DNA of 64,000 nucleotides from Mangifera indica (lineage: Eukaryota; Streptophyta; Magnoliopsida; Sapindales; Anacardiaceae). The notes below the pieces were generated by a model that was not told the DNA's origin, ran no database searches, and worked only from the letters and a program-made list of their open reading frames with translations. The stretch covers positions 16,985,894 to 17,049,893 of the forward strand of contig NC_058145.1 in NCBI RefSeq assembly GCF_011075055.1, read 5' to 3'. How positions within the stretch are numbered: the first letter of the stretch is position 1; each line of letters starts with the position of its first letter. Position numbers and translations under genes: made by a program. Below are positions 37,903-50,777 of this stretch, in pieces.

Positions 37903-39957
37903 AGAGTTGAGTATTGCTGGTTCATCAATAAGAACAGCTTATACCATGTTGTATTTTCATAAATACAAGCAACGAAAAAGATTTAAGAAGTTTCCAATAC
38001 ATGGGTTATGACCAAAAATGAGTATTCGCATTTCCTTATTACTGCTCTTCGATAAGATTGTGTTTGTGTTTCATCTCGACTTGTGGACTAGATTAATATC
38101 TATGTGTTAATCGTTTATCATCTCTTTAGCTATTGCATTTTGAAGTTTGACAGAGAAAAAGCTTTGACTGCATAACACATTAGTTAACCCAAAAAAGTGT
38201 TTTCCTCCACCAAAGTTTTACGGTACCTACAATCATTTACTTTCATTGTGTTGATGTAAAAGCTTACACCAATGAAATATACACAAAATTAGAAGTGTGA
38301 TCTCCATAGAAGATGAAAACAATGAAACGTTTACATAATTATATGCACAAAATTCGAGTTCAATTAATCTCAAATCCAACTTCAACTGAAACGTTTACAT
38401 AATTAAGAGTTAAACAGCTGCTGCTTGACGCAATAGAATGATCCATGATTGCCCTTCAAATCAAGCAGCAATGCCTTAACCCATTGGTAGTTTGAAATGG
38501 GTGTCAGATGCCGTTTGGGGCCTTGCTCACAAGATGAAACTCTGAGTGATTTTGTTGGGTTCGTTTTGAAGGCCTAAATTGAACTCTGCATTTTCATATT
38601 GAACTGAATTTCTTCCATTCGGAAGCATCCATCATCACAGATATTGGCAATAATCTTCTTCTTTTTTTATTTTCTCTCTCTCATTTGATGATGCATGCTG
38701 CATCCAGGGCAATAATGAAAGATTTCATTTGTTGTGTTCAGAAAAATAGAACTGAATAATTCATTTCAATTTCTGAGTTCAACATGAATACTCCCCTCCC
38801 CTGTTCTGGAATCAAACAACCATTAGACAAATATCATATCGATAAAATGTGAGAGGGATACAAGATGAGCATTTCAATTGCATGTGATGCTCCTAGCACA
38901 GTGTGTTCAAAGCACACCCCACATCACTGGTTAAGCTGGTTTTTCTGTTGAAAATACTATAAACAAAGCAAGGAAACCAAGGTTGCATCATGGCAACAAA
39001 GTCCGGCCACTTAAAGTAGCTCTCAGAAAGCTAAAGGGACAGTAACTCTTCAGAGTCAAGTGGATAGCTTTAGCTTTTCAATTATATATATATATTTCTT
39101 TTCATGGAAGTTGTTGCATCATGAACCAATCTTTTACCTAATACCCACTCATTCTTCTTTCTGTTCTAGTACACCTGAATGACCTGATGACTTTCTTTTT
39201 CCACAGTCATCCCATTTAAATTTGTTTTTACTCATAATATATATGTATGGGTGCGTCATTATCAACATACCTTGTGAATCTTTTAAAATTGTTTCTTCAG
39301 GAAAACTACATTTCAATTCACTGTAGCCATTAATGTGATCTCTTGCTCCTCATGCCACTGTATTTTTGCGTAGATCTCTTAGTGAGAAATTGAGAAATAA
39401 AATATTGTTGCATAGTAGTGGCTGAATTAAAGGGTGGGTTATCCCAAACCAAGTATTATAAATTTGAAAAGTGAATTTTCTCCTAATTCACTTACATAAA
39501 TCAATGGTTAAGATCTTGTTAGCGTATTTGTTACTCTAATCGAACAGATTTGATACGATTTATGTATTGAAATGATTTACTGTAATGTAAATACGATTTA
39601 TTATAGAAATACAACCAGCAAGTATATGTATTTATATTTTAAGATTTTCATATAAAAATTGTATTAAAATGTATATAAAAATTAAAAAATGTTGAATTCA
39701 TAGTAAATTTTCTTTCTCGATTGTCTGTATTTTTTCATGTATTAGTTTTTTATGAAAATACCGTGTTCATAACAGATATTGCAGAAACCGCAGATTGATT
39801 TAGAGAGAAATTATTAATTAAAATACTCAAAACACCATGTTCTTTGTATCATCATCATCATCTCACACAGGCTTTAAGACGGGGCAGGTAATAGTGCCGG
39901 TTAAAGTGAAACAATGAACAAAAATTGAACTATTGATCGCCGGCGATGCCATCTGAA
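37903..39957. other. Spacer between kinase relic and bZIP
   Basis: No gene seen. Composition is ordinary AT-rich intergenic. A short inverted repeat GCTGCTTGA / TCAAGCAGC near 38418-38470 has a long loop and no miRNA-like arm pairing. The right end carries the bZIP 3'UTR. Confidence 0.5.
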
Positions 39958-40509
39958 CTAGTTTAGCAAATCTGTGTTGCATTGAATGTCTTCCAAATCC
40001 CCCAAGGTAGAGTAAGGGCCTTTAAGTTGCATGTCAGTGAGCATTTGACGAAGCTCTATGGCTTCCTCCTTGAGCCGCGCGTTCTCTTGCAGAACCCTGT
40101 CATGGTTCTCCGAGACATGGTTCAGCTTGTCAAGAAGCTGATGATTTTCGCTCCGGAGCCAAACCACCTGCGACCACAGCTCGTCGAGGTGCTTCTGTTT
40201 TCTCATACGTGAACGCCTGGCGGATTCTCGATTAGATATCATCCTTCTCTGCTTTCTCTCGTTGATGAGACTCTGTTGTTGCTCATCGGCTTCATCAGAA
40301 GTTGAGTTGTTGCTGAAGGAATATGAGTACTGGGAGTTGCCTTCTTGGATTTGAGGAGCGGTATTTTGAAAATTGAGAATCGGGTTGAAAAAACTGTTGA
40401 AGGGGCAAGTGGGTGTGTTGTTCTGAGAAGGCAAGGCCAAATGAGGTGAATATGGGGAGAGGTTTGAAGCAAGAAGATAATGGAGACCTGAAACATCACT
40501 AGGCTGCAT
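39958..40509 (-). CDS. bZIP43: Group S bZIP transcription factor (bZIP42/43/3 type)
   Basis: Intronless, 183 aa, as usual for group S bZIPs. The N-terminal third is Ser/Asn/Pro-rich. The basic region (about 84-105) reads RRMISNRESARRSRMRKQKH with the conserved N-x7-R. A long leucine zipper follows (about 108-160: LWSQVVWLRSENHQLLDKLN then VLQENARLKEEAIELRQML). Short C-terminal tail. The start ATG opens MQPSDVSG, a typical beginning. No ATG-initiated sucrose-control uORF was found in the 100 bp upstream, consistent with the bZIP42/43/48 branch rather than S1. A nuclear DNA-binding dimer on ACGT-core sites (family knowledge). Neighbour order suggests orthology to At5g38800/At3g30530 or At5g15830; a tree would decide. 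Confidence 0.92.
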   Translation of the reverse strand: MQPSDVSGLHYLLASNLSPYSPHLALPSQNNTPTCPFNSFFNPILNFQNTAPQIQEGNSQYSYSFSNNSTSDEADEQQQSLINERKQRRMISNRESARRSRMRKQKHLDELWSQVVWLRSENHQLLDKLNHVSENHDRVLQENARLKEEAIELRQMLTDMQLKGPYSTLGDLEDIQCNTDLLN

Positions 40510-40884
40510 GGCTTGAAAAACTGAGGAAGATTCAATTGAATTTAGGAAGATATGAAGAGAAATGAATGATTGTTTCAGTTAGTTTTAGAATTGAACGGGG
40601 AAAAAGGTTGAAGAAAGGAGGTGTTTATATAGGGAGAAAAAAGGGCTTAGGAGGTCCCTACCCTGTTGGCAATTTTGCATCAAATTCACAACACCTCTGA
40701 TTTTAGTTATATCATTCTAATCATGTAATATTTGTCCAATAATATTGGATAATATTTAAGATGGGTGTCTAATTAAGTGGATATTATTTACTTTGAACAT
40801 AAAAGTAATTCGAGTTTATACTAGTTTTTTGTCAGCATAAATTTAACATTTGATATTGTTCATTTTATACTCATAGACAAATTA

Positions 40885-41050
40885 AGTATGTAAAAGCAAT
40901 ATATATGTATATATTTTTTACATACAATTTAAATACATAGATAATATGTTATAATATGATTGGGTGTTACTTTATCTTTAATTCAAAATCATATAATCAT
41001 ATGATAACACATCATATGTACATCTAAATTATGTGTCAAAATAGTGTACA
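40885..41050. mobile_element. Copy of the AT-rich palindromic MITE family
   Basis: The core 'gggtgttactttatctttaattcaaaatcatataatcatatgataacacatcatatgta' and flanking inverted arms match the family. Ends are degraded. Confidence 0.55.
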
Positions 41051-41360
41051 AATAGTTTATTGGAATTAGTATACAATATCACTAAAAAATTGTTAGTAGA
41101 ATAAACAACTTCATTAGAAGAATAAACAATATCACTAGATGAATAAATGAGTTGATTTTAATCCAAACTGTGGAGTTTGAGCTCTATTTTGAAATTAGTT
41201 TATTTAAGTCGATTATTAGATTCAAATAGAGTCAAGACGGATGGAATCCACCCCTAATTCTATATGCATGCATTGATGAATGATGAAGCATATAGATACA
41301 TGATACATGAGAGAGAGAGAGATAAAGAAGCTTGTATTGTGGGGAGAATAATTATTTTAA

Positions 41361-41904
41361 GGGAAAAGGTCAATTTCCCACCCAAGTTTTAGTTCAAATC
41401 GGAAGAAGTGAAGGTCTTCTCTAGCTAAGGGTGATTTTTTGTTGTCTAGATCTAAACGATAAAACATCGTCTCTATCCAAAAGACTCGACGAAGGACAAC
41501 ACTTTGTCGTCCTTCGTTGTGTCGTCCTTTGTCAATTCTTCTAAAAGACGAAGGATGATGTTTCGTTGTCCCATTTAGATGATTGTTCTTCATACCTGGA
41601 TCTAGAAGATGGGTAAAAAACGTTGGCCATCAGTTGAAATGATAGTGGTCGGAGAAGAAAACAAACTCTATGGGTAAAATCTAAATTTTTCAGACTTTGA
41701 TAATGGGTTAAAGTTTAGTTTTTAAAACTTGAGGGAAATAATATAAATTTCTAAGTTTATAGATAAACTGACACTTTTATCTCTATCTCTAACTGAAAAA
41801 TTTGGATAACAATTAGTTCATAAGTGAGTGTTAAGATTTTTTATCTGTCATGGGTATAATTTTGAGATTAGAGTAAAATTTGGGTGGAAAATAGTCGTTT
41901 TCAC
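41361..41904. mobile_element. Mutator-like MITE, 544 bp, 9-bp TSD
   Basis: Perfect 9-bp duplications TTATTTTAA at 41352-41360 and 41905-41913 flank the element. Ends carry the shared inverted motif: left AATTTCCCACCCAAGTTTTA, right AAATTTGGGTGGAAAATAGT. Internally there is a near-palindrome around 41485-41520 (CGAAGGACAAC against GTCGTCCTTCG). A 9-bp TSD with long inverted ends fits the Mutator superfamily. Confidence 0.8.
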
Positions 41905-43237
41905 TTATTTTAATGGGGATTTAGGTAAGAGAGAGTAGAAGTGAGTGAATGGTGTAAAGTTAGTCAAGCTTATCAATTGAGTGGACAATTATATATGTTC
42001 TGGCCAATTGCCCATCCAAGTTTATCTCAGATATATGGGGTTTCACCCTTTAAGCTGATACGACTTTGTGACGCAATGGATATTGGAATGGAAAGGAGAG
42101 AATGAAAGATAATCATTATTTCACTTAACAAAATTATATGTATTTAGTTTTGAATATTAAATGATATGTCATATTATACGATCGGATAATAGTGATTTTA
42201 AATAAAATAATACTCAATCATATATTGATATATTATTGAGATACTCAATTAAATATACAAAATTAGATACAGATAATAGTGTTCTTGACTGTATCATTGT
42301 CAGGGTGAGCTAAATTATTTAAGAAATTGATGACTCAACAACCACTTCAATTAATTTGATGCTCTTCACAAAGTAATTACACTTCATACATCAACACCAC
42401 TTTATCCCTTATCATTTTTGTCACATTTGTATAGTAAGCTTTGTACCACAAAATAATATCATCAATCCATCGTAAAAGGCTAGATGTTAAATGATTTTTC
42501 CGATATAAACTTATATATTGTTGCCGTTAAACATCTATTTTTCTCCTGAAATGTCTATTCTTGAATTCAGGTCACCATATCTAACAACTTTCGGCATAAA
42601 GGTTTGAAACAACAACAAAAGTTTGCGATAGCAAATTAATCTTTTGGGTCAATTGGATTAGATACAAGAACACTAACGACTGATAAAGAGAAAAAATCTT
42701 GCCACATTTTAATGGTGACCTGTTATGGTCCAATTTTATATTATCATGAGAGACCAGAATTCCAATCCCAACTTTTTTCTCTCCTTTATCATTTAGTACG
42801 ACAAAAATGAATGCTGATTTCAGCTTCAAGATTATAATGCTGGGTCCAAGCCTTCAAGATTGAGATGGAGAAATATTTGGATGTACTTTGAATTGCTATC
42901 TTAATTCCACTAAACCAATAAAAAAGGATGCATTGCCAACACAAACAAAATTTCTGCGGTGGCAAATGAATGCCCTCTTCTCTCTTTCTCTAAACTGAGT
43001 GGACTGATTGGTCAAAAAAATCATTAGACAGATTTAGACTCCTCTTTCTTTTCCTGTCTACCGAATGTTTTTTCACTGAAATTTTATCTGATTATATTGT
43101 TATTTGGTCCATTGTTTTGTACTTGTACAGTAGAGTAGAAGTAGACATGCAAATGTACGTATAATTTGATACTTCCATGTTCGACTCTAGCTCAGCAATT
43201 TAATTCAAGTTCGAAGACTCGTCAATGTTGCTACACC

Positions 43238-43541
43238 TAGAGGTGGATTCAGTTTGATCTGATCCTAGCCAAGCCTACAACCTTCTCGAACTTAGATTAA
43301 AGCCAAAATACCCTGTTTGAACTTAAATTTGATTTCATTTGAATTAGTGTACAATATTACCAGAGAGCCACCGATAAATAGCATCATCAGAGAGATTATA
43401 CGGATACCGATAGGATGAACAATGTCATCGCATGAAGAAACCAATCAATCTTGAGTCTAGTTGAAATTGCAAATCAAAATCAACTCGATCAAATTGATCT
43501 ATAAATTCATTTTAAGCCAGCTCAAATTGGATCCACCCTTA
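43238..43541. mobile_element. hAT-like MITE, 304 bp
   Basis: Ends TAGAGGTGGATT and GGATCCACCCTTA are imperfect inverted repeats of the TAGGGGTGGATT family seen at 36777. Flanking 8-mers no longer match, so this is an old copy. Confidence 0.55.
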
Positions 43542-45520
43542 GCCATATGCACCAAAACTCTTATTTTCTAATGATTCTTTTCTTTCTCTTGTGTTACTCT
43601 TCTTTTTCTTTTCAATGTTTTTATTCACCATTCAAGTTAGCTCGAACTCAAACTTAATTTGGTTAGACTTAAATCTACCCCTACACTGCATATTTCAAAC
43701 AAACATGGCCACAAACAAAATGTGGAAGTAATGATTAAACTTCTTCTCACTAAACATACATATCTTATCCACCTTACAGAATCCTTCTCCACATCCGATC
43801 ATCGATTCCAGAATGGCCATAAACACTTGGGAACGAAAACACAACCCAAAAATAGCGGTCAGGGTGATCCACAGAAGGGTGCTTGATTTAACTGCAAATG
43901 AAAATAATCAACAGACTCATCAACCACAGCGCATGATCAACATGTGGAGTCCTGTAGGGTACCCTACAAACCAAGCCTCGCGTGGTTTGCTTAATCACCA
44001 AGTCCTGCCCTCATTGGCTAACTTGTCACCTCATGTTCAAAAGACTCCTAATTATTTTCCTCTCTAGGGTTTTTCTTTTTAGCTATCGAATGGGGAGCTT
44101 TGATTATTTGGGGTATTGTCAAGTGTACCAGTCGTGCACCCCACTTCAGCTATCAAGGATATTTGTTGTTTTATTAATGCTTTCTCATGTAAATTTCTAG
44201 TTCAAATCACCACTCCTTTGATTTTTAATCAAAAGAACATACACACTTTATCCTGATTCACTTAAATTACAGTTTTAATATTTTGTTACTTTTCTAATCA
44301 CAATAAATATAGTATTTACTAAAGAATTGTTATTTCACTTACGTAGGAGAATAACGTGTTTATATAATATTTTATTTTTTATCTCTAAGACAAACTCTAA
44401 TAGTATATCGTATGCGTTAACAATCTTATTAACGAAGTATTTATCAATTTCAACATTAATTTATAAATCTATTTTTAATCTCTTCATTTCGTCATAGCTA
44501 AAGTTTTCAACAATCAAGGTACATGTAACAATAATTTGATTTTGTCTCAATTATGGAGTACTTTATAATTAAACGAGAGTGTAAAATAAATGAAATAAAC
44601 AATCACACTGAAAAGTATAGAGAAAGAACATATGATTTATCTTAATTCGTTCAAAATATAACTTTATTTAATAGAATCGATTTTATTTCAATATCCCTCC
44701 ACTTCTATTGTTAGAATAAATATATTTATTAATAAATTATTATATCACTCGTATAAAAGAATAGTTCATTTATATACTAAAAAATCCGATAAGTCTATTT
44801 CGTTCAGACTTACCGATCAATCATTATAACAAGGACTTTCAACTGGAAAAATATGTAAAAATAAAGAAATGGTGAGCTTGTGGCAGTATAATGTAAATTC
44901 AGCTAAAAAAATCAATTGAAATATTGGGTACCCCAAGCCGACTATGTTGGAAATTTTTGGAATGTCAGCTCAGCCCTACTTGATCATACTTTTGATTTAA
45001 TAAAATTTAATAATTAAATAATCTAATGATAAATTGGGGATGATAAGTGAGTAATAAAAATAAATCTAATATAGTATTGGCAAACAACTTCAGTGTGCAC
45101 TTTAATATTTATTAAATTTTTCATAGAATTCAATAATCTTATATATATTAGTTAGTTCTCCTTTTTTTAACTTTAACATAACTTATTTATTTATTAAAAG
45201 TTATCATTCAAAAATATTAAAAATTCTAAAATAAAAGTTTGGGTTTAAGCCTTTGTCACACTTATAAAATTTTGACTTATCTGATAGAATTTATTTATCC
45301 AATAAATACATATAAAATCTCCAATTAATCAAAAAATCTTGATTTATCTAATGGGGTTTATATATCCAATAAACTAAATGTGATACATTTTTTATCATTG
45401 TTTAATGATAGAAGAGGGTGTTGAAATCAACAGAGACTGTTGGATAACGGATAAGCTTTACATGTTATTAAAGAGGATTAAATATTGATTAATAAATATA
45501 ATAATGCTTAGTGGGAGCAA

Positions 45521-45543
45521 TTAATTAATTAATTAATTAATTA
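45521..45543 (+). repeat. (TTAA)n microsatellite
   Basis: About six ATTA units in a row. Confidence 0.85.
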
Positions 45544-45952
45544 GATTGACAATAACTTTGTTTCCTTGTGCTTGCGTACTACTTGGTACATAGTCTTCGT
45601 CCACTAACATTAATTTGTGTGGATGATAAAGTTGGTTTAGTTATATTCTAAAGCAAATGTGCCTGTCCATTTTCTTTCTTTTTAATCGTGGAAATTCATT
45701 ATTGACATTGTTTTTTTTTTCTTCTAATTTTGTGTTTGCTGTCGTATGAATGTTAAGTCTTCCAGCCTCTCCCATTTTAATCATCTCTAACTTATCTTAA
45801 TCTCTTCCAATCGTGTAATTAACACTCCATTTATTATAAATCATAATCTGACGCATCATCCCAATTTTACAACAACCAATCATAGGGTTTAATGGATAAT
45901 TTAAAACTATCGTCATCCCTCAACCCCAACAACGGTATTAGGCCATTTATGT

Positions 45953-46170
45953 CTAGGTGGATTTGATCTAATCTGGGTCAAATCAAGTCTATTGTTTGAT
46001 TTGAATTAGTTGATTTTAAGTTTATATTTCAATTTGACAGTTCAATTGTTGATATAGTTTATTTTATCAATAATACAGTTTATCTCATTAACAACCTCTC
46101 AATGATATTGTATATCAACTCAAATAGGCTTGAACTCAAATTGAGCATATTCAAATCGAATTTACTCCTA
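45953..46170. mobile_element. hAT-like MITE, 218 bp, degenerate
   Basis: Left end TAGGTGGATTTGATCT and right end CGAATTTACTCCTA form an imperfect inverted repeat of the same family as 46306-46554, and both copies contain 'caataatac/caatgatattgt' internal motifs. No matching TSD remains. Confidence 0.45.
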
Positions 46171-46305
46171 ATCCTATGAAACAAATGTCCCATTTGAAGA
46201 ATATTTCAATTCATAAGTTTTGATGTCGTCGATGCCCCACTTGAACTCAAGAATTTAGTGATGATGCTTATTAATTCGATCTGTTGCATTTATGTTAATT
46301 GAGTT

Positions 46306-46554
46306 TAGGAATGGATATGATCCTGATTGGTTTAACTCAAACTAATTGATATTGAGTTGAAGTTTTAATTCGGTAATATAGATCAAGATCGACGTGTTTG
46401 TTCATTTGATAACATTATTCATTCTAGTCCATTGACAATATTCCAATGACACTATAAACCAATTTAAATGTGCTCAAACTCAATATTATAAACGCAGTCT
46501 GAACTTTAACCAAACCCAAGTTAACTCAATTTAAGTAAATAGAATTCAACCCTA
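46306..46554. mobile_element. hAT-like MITE, 249 bp, 8-bp TSD
   Basis: The element begins TAGGAATGGAT and ends ATTCAACCCTA. Flanks are ATTGAGTT (46298-46305) and ATTGAGTC (46555-46562), an 8-bp TSD with one mismatch, which supports the hAT assignment for the whole TAGGGNTGGATT family in this window. Confidence 0.7.
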
Positions 46555-48206
46555 ATTGAGTCTACCTTGTGTTGACACGTACCGGCTTCAACTCCATCAT
46601 TCGTGCAATGAAATTCTCCTTGAAATTGAGTTCTTTCATTTTCTTTCTATTTTTTCCGGAAAAAATTATGAAATAGAATGATGTTAACAGTGAAATCATA
46701 TGTATACAATCATGGGATTAATCAATCAACCACTTGTTTCTGGTGGACGCTCTGGGGTTTTTGTTTGTTTGTGTTGATGGCCCTCCATCAACTCAAGTCA
46801 TTTTCGGTCTCACATGTTCGTGTATAATTAATGATCCAATCTCTTTTGACTAATATTTCGTGTCATGCAGCGAATAAAATCATCTTCAATCACGCAAAAT
46901 AATGCATCCATCTTTCTCTCTTTCCATTTATCAAAGGGGATTAGGTTAACTTTGGCTTTGGCTTTGGCTCCATTGATTGTTAAACTTCAGACCAGATATA
47001 TCTTCGTCGATTTTATTGTCTCAACAACTCTTAAATCTTAACGTCTACATCATGCAGGATGGTCGCCCACTGGTACCCATGAACATATTCAACTTACAAA
47101 AATCTTTTATCTGTAGGTACATACAGATTCAAACAGAATATGAGAGCATCCATGGGTATATGAGTTTATTTTTGGATATACCGAAATAAATTGTATGTCT
47201 TTTTACTTTATTATTTATGGTTATATGAGTTTATTTGTTTGCTTTAGTGCCCAATTCCACACACTACGTAGGTCATTTGAAGCCAACTCAACTCAGGGCA
47301 AACTTCATTCTCATTTTGCTAGTGGGTGACCCTCCTGCATGATGTAGATGCATGGCCTAAATATCGCTAAACAGCCAACCCACCATGGCATGGCAAATCT
47401 AGTGGCCAGCCACAAATCTATATTACATATTCTTGCTATAATTATATATAGATTAACCAAAACGAAAGCGACGAATATTGACGCAAACATACATATATAT
47501 ATATATATAATTGAAGTAATAATTCAAAGTGCCCACCCTCAGCAAATGAAAACATCTTAATTTTCAGGGATTCATCAGAGGGGGGGCTTGGCTTGTTAGA
47601 AATATATAAATGACAAATGCCACTTCTAAGAGCCACAAATTAATAATACCATTAAGTCTTAATATAATTGGCTTTGTGGACACTGTGAGAGCCGCAAAAA
47701 CCCAGTTCTATTAATTAGTGAAAATGACAAATTTGTTTCTTATCCTAAGGTCAAGAAGAATCCTACCAAGCAACTTGATGGGCCACATGCACTTGATCAT
47801 CTTTTTTGATATATCAATGTTTTTAAAACCAGATTAGTGATTGAATCGATTATCTCACTGATTTATTATTTGATCAAAAAATAATTGATTCAATTTATTA
47901 TCAAATTATAATAAATTTTTTAAATAATATTATATTAATCAATAGATTTTGCTTAAAAATTTATAAAAAAATAAAATCAATCAAGATACATAGATTTATA
48001 GTAATTAGAACATATTTTTTTCTAAGGAGTGACAATTATTCACTTGATTTCAATTAAACAATTAGATAAAAAAATGTCTCTATCTCATGATACAAAAAAA
48101 AAAAACATAATTCTACAAGTCATTGTCTATAAAAAACATTTCAATAAATATATGATACTTTTTTTTCTTTTTTCATTTATTTTTGAACTTATATTTTCTT
48201 TGAGCA

Positions 48207-48383
48207 ATGTTATGTATACCTATTTTTGATACATAATTCATGTATACAGTGATATGTCATCATGTAATTAAGAGATTTTAAAACATATGTCATCATATGA
48301 TAAAGAAATATTCAATCACATGATAACACCTCATCTGTGTACATAAATTTTATATCAAAAATAGGTACACATACTTTTATTGA
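48207..48383. mobile_element. Copy of the AT-rich palindromic MITE family
   Basis: Starts 'atgttatgtatacctattttt' and ends 'aaaaataggtacacatac', giving inverted ends. Internal inverted core 'gatatgtcatcatgtaatta' against 'aatcacatgataacacctcat'. Confidence 0.65.
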
Positions 48384-48751
48384 TTTTCTTTACAAACCTT
48401 TAGAAATGCATCACTTTAATTTAAAATAATTAAATTACTCAAAATAATTAATTTTTTTAAAAATACCCTAAATTTTGGTCAAATTTGGTTATATTGGTTT
48501 TGACTGGTTTATTTGATTCACCGGTTTTGATTAAGTCAATAAGTAAATTATTTTTTTAATGTTAATCAAATCAAATTTAGAGTCGGTTTTCTGTTCAACC
48601 AGTTGAATTTGCTAATCCAATTTAGTTTTTAAAACAGTGGGATATATAGCATTAATTCTTTCATTTGCTTGTTATCACTAATGCCATAATTACTATCATT
48701 ATGTGGATGTGGTCAAATGCCAAATATTTTTTTGGTAAGTCAATAAATAAT

Positions 48752-48928
48752 GAGTAATACTATGTGTATCTATTTTAAGTATATAAATACATATATACTT
48801 ACTTGTGTTATCATATGATTGAATATTATTTTATTTTTAATTCAAAATCTCTCACACATATAATGACAAATATAAGTATGTATATATTTATATATCCAAA
48901 ATAAGTATACATAATTTTATTAATGAAT
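48752..48928. mobile_element. Copy of the AT-rich palindromic MITE family
   Basis: Begins 'atactatgtgtatctatttta' and ends 'aaaataagtatacataatttta'. The arms run inward as 'gttatcatatgattgaat' to a 'ttttatttttaattcaaaat' centre. One of the better preserved copies. Confidence 0.65.
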
Positions 48929-49218
48929 AATAATATATGTTATCCATATAAACTTAAGTGTAATAATGTGATTGGGTGATTCAGGTCCAGCGTTACTCAA
49001 AAGATAAACCAACATTCTAAAATTTTCATCCACAATCTTAACAAGAGGGGCAAAGGACTATTTTCACCCAAATTTTAGTTGAAATTCAAAAATACACACA
49101 TGACAGATGAAAACTCAAACAACTACTCATAAATTAAATTTTGTTAAAATTTTAGGTTAGAGGAAAGGGTAAATTGTTATTTTATCTTTAAACCATAAAA
49201 CCCTAAAAATTTACAATT

Positions 49219-49232
49219 CCCCCCCCCCCCCC
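49219..49232 (+). repeat. Poly(C) run, 14 bases
   Basis: Fourteen consecutive C inside the Mutator-like element. Unusual in this AT-rich context and liable to sequencing error. Confidence 0.9.
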
Positions 49233-49861
49233 ATTTTTTTAGTTTAAAAACTAACAATTTTTCTTCAAAATTAAGTTTTAGAATATTCACTTTTCCCCCT
49301 AAGGTTTTGATTTTTTGCCCAAACCTTTCCCTTTCTGACAATCAACACTGTTCAGCCATCCATCTTCCTTCTTTCAGACCACCAATCTTTCATTCGATGC
49401 TTAGAGGCACGGATCTCAGCTAGCATCTCCTTATCTTTTTCGCGAATTTTCCCCTCTTCTTTCACTCAATTCATCCCCTTGACATCGTCCAAGCATCTGT
49501 CGTCATCCTCCCAATGTCTCTCGTAGTCGTTTGACATCATCTCATCGTCGTCGTTGTTGAATCGAGCATCGTGAATGAGATCAACAAATTGCACAACGTC
49601 ACCCATACGTCATTCAAATGTGATAAACGGGTGGTCATCGAGCATCAAACAAAAGATGGGTGGTCGCTCTTCCTTCTTCTTTGGTTGTCAACGAAAGATA
49701 GGTGGGGAAAGCTAGCTTTGGGTGCTGGAGAAAAAAACCTTAAATTTTTCAAACACTAGAGGAAAATAGTGACTTTTCAAAATTGTTGTACGAGATGAAA
49801 GTCAATTTTCAAAACTTTAAGTAGATGAATGAAATAAAATTATTTTTTTTTTCATAGTATT

Positions 49862-50246
49862 TAGGGCTGGATTCGAGCCGAGCCAGCTCGGGCTCGAGCT
49901 CGGCTCGGCTCGGTTCGAGCCCGAAACGAGCCGGGCTCTGCTCGGCTCGATCGAGCTCGAGCCGAGCCCGAGCTGGCTCGGTCAATTTTTTTTTAAAATT
50001 TTTTTAAATTTTTTATTCAAAACGGCGTCGTTTTGATTTATATATATACACAAAACGATGTCGTTTTGATATGAAAAACGAGCCGAACCGAGCCGTTAAC
50101 GAGCCGAGCAGAAAACGAGCCGAACTCGAGCCGAGCCGAGGTCAGCTCGAGTCGAGCTCGAGCCGAACTCGAGCCGGCCATAAGAAAACCGAGCCGAGCC
50201 CGAGCTGGCTGCGAGCCGAGCTCGGCTCGGCTCGAATCCAGCCCCA
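49862..50246. mobile_element. Young hAT-like MITE, 385 bp, CpG-rich, 8-bp TSD
   Basis: Perfect 8-bp duplications ATAGTATT at 49854-49861 and 50247-50254. The element begins TAGGGCTGGATTCGAGCC and ends GGCTCGAATCCAGCCCCA. Both subterminal regions are packed with GAGCCGAG/GAGCTCG repeats in opposite orientations. The centre has two AAAACG-GTCGTTTTGAT motifs. CpG richness stands out sharply. Subterminal repeat clusters are where hAT transposases bind. The perfect TSD and undecayed CpG suggest a recent insertion. Confidence 0.82.
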
Positions 50247-50777
50247 ATAGTATTGTTAAAATAATAATTTTACCTCTGTCTCTAACAGAAGTTAGTCTAT
50301 AGGTGAGTATTTAGGTTTTTTATCTTTCGTAAATGTGTTTTTGAATTTCAACTAAAACTTGAATGAGAAATAGTCGTTTGCCCTAACAAGAATTAATAAT
50401 GACAAAAATCTCTAAGAAATGAAAACAAATTTTCTGGCACAAATTCATTTTGATTTTAGTATTATATACACACATAAAAGCTTTTCAATCATTTTGGATC
50501 TTTAATTTAGATTAACTTTGACATTAATTTTTTTTCTTATTAATGTTATTTTAAGTTTTTAAAATTGTCATAAAATTCAATGGAAATCCCTGAGCCAGCT
50601 CTAGTCAAACAAAAAAAAAAAAAAAAACAAAAATTGCTTTCCATGTGAGCACCTCGGTAGTATACTCGATCGAGTCTGAACAAGTAGCCCAACTAAAAAT
50701 CGGCTTGAATCTAAACAAATCAGCTTGAGATCGGCTTAAGAATGAGGCAATGAGAAACTCTGGGACTGGCACCACTA

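Larger units (their letters stand above)
49048..50383. mobile_element. Mutator-like non-autonomous element, 1.3 kb, with nested hAT MITE
   Basis: Ends GGGCAAAGGACTATTTTCAC and GAGAAATAGTCGTTTGCCC are inverted repeats. Flanks TAACAAGAG (49039-49047) and TAACAAGAA (50384-50392) form a 9-bp TSD with one mismatch. Without the nested element (49862-50254) it is about 940 bp. It has no transposase. The middle (49320-49640) is less AT-rich than the spacer and could be captured sequence. A C14 run lies at 49219-49232. Confidence 0.78.
40510..50777. other. Ten-kb MITE-rich spacer without genes
   Basis: The largest gene-free interval. It holds the bZIP promoter, then at least seven short elements listed separately: palindromic MITEs at 40885, 48207 and 48752; Mutator-like elements at 41361 and 49048; hAT-like MITEs at 43238, 45953, 46306 and 49862. 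A partial hAT-like end lies near 41250 and another near 43675. Open frames at 43659-44067 and 46977-47560 have no recognisable similarity. No autonomous transposase was seen. Confidence 0.55.

Noticed and set aside
38415..38475. A microRNA-like hairpin (GCTGCTTGA / TCAAGCAGC)
   Set aside because: Only nine paired bases with a long unpaired loop; no known miRNA sequence.
43659..44200. Three overlapping plus-strand open frames of 70-85 aa
   Set aside because: Overlapping in different frames, no ATG context, splice sites or family likeness to suggest a gene.
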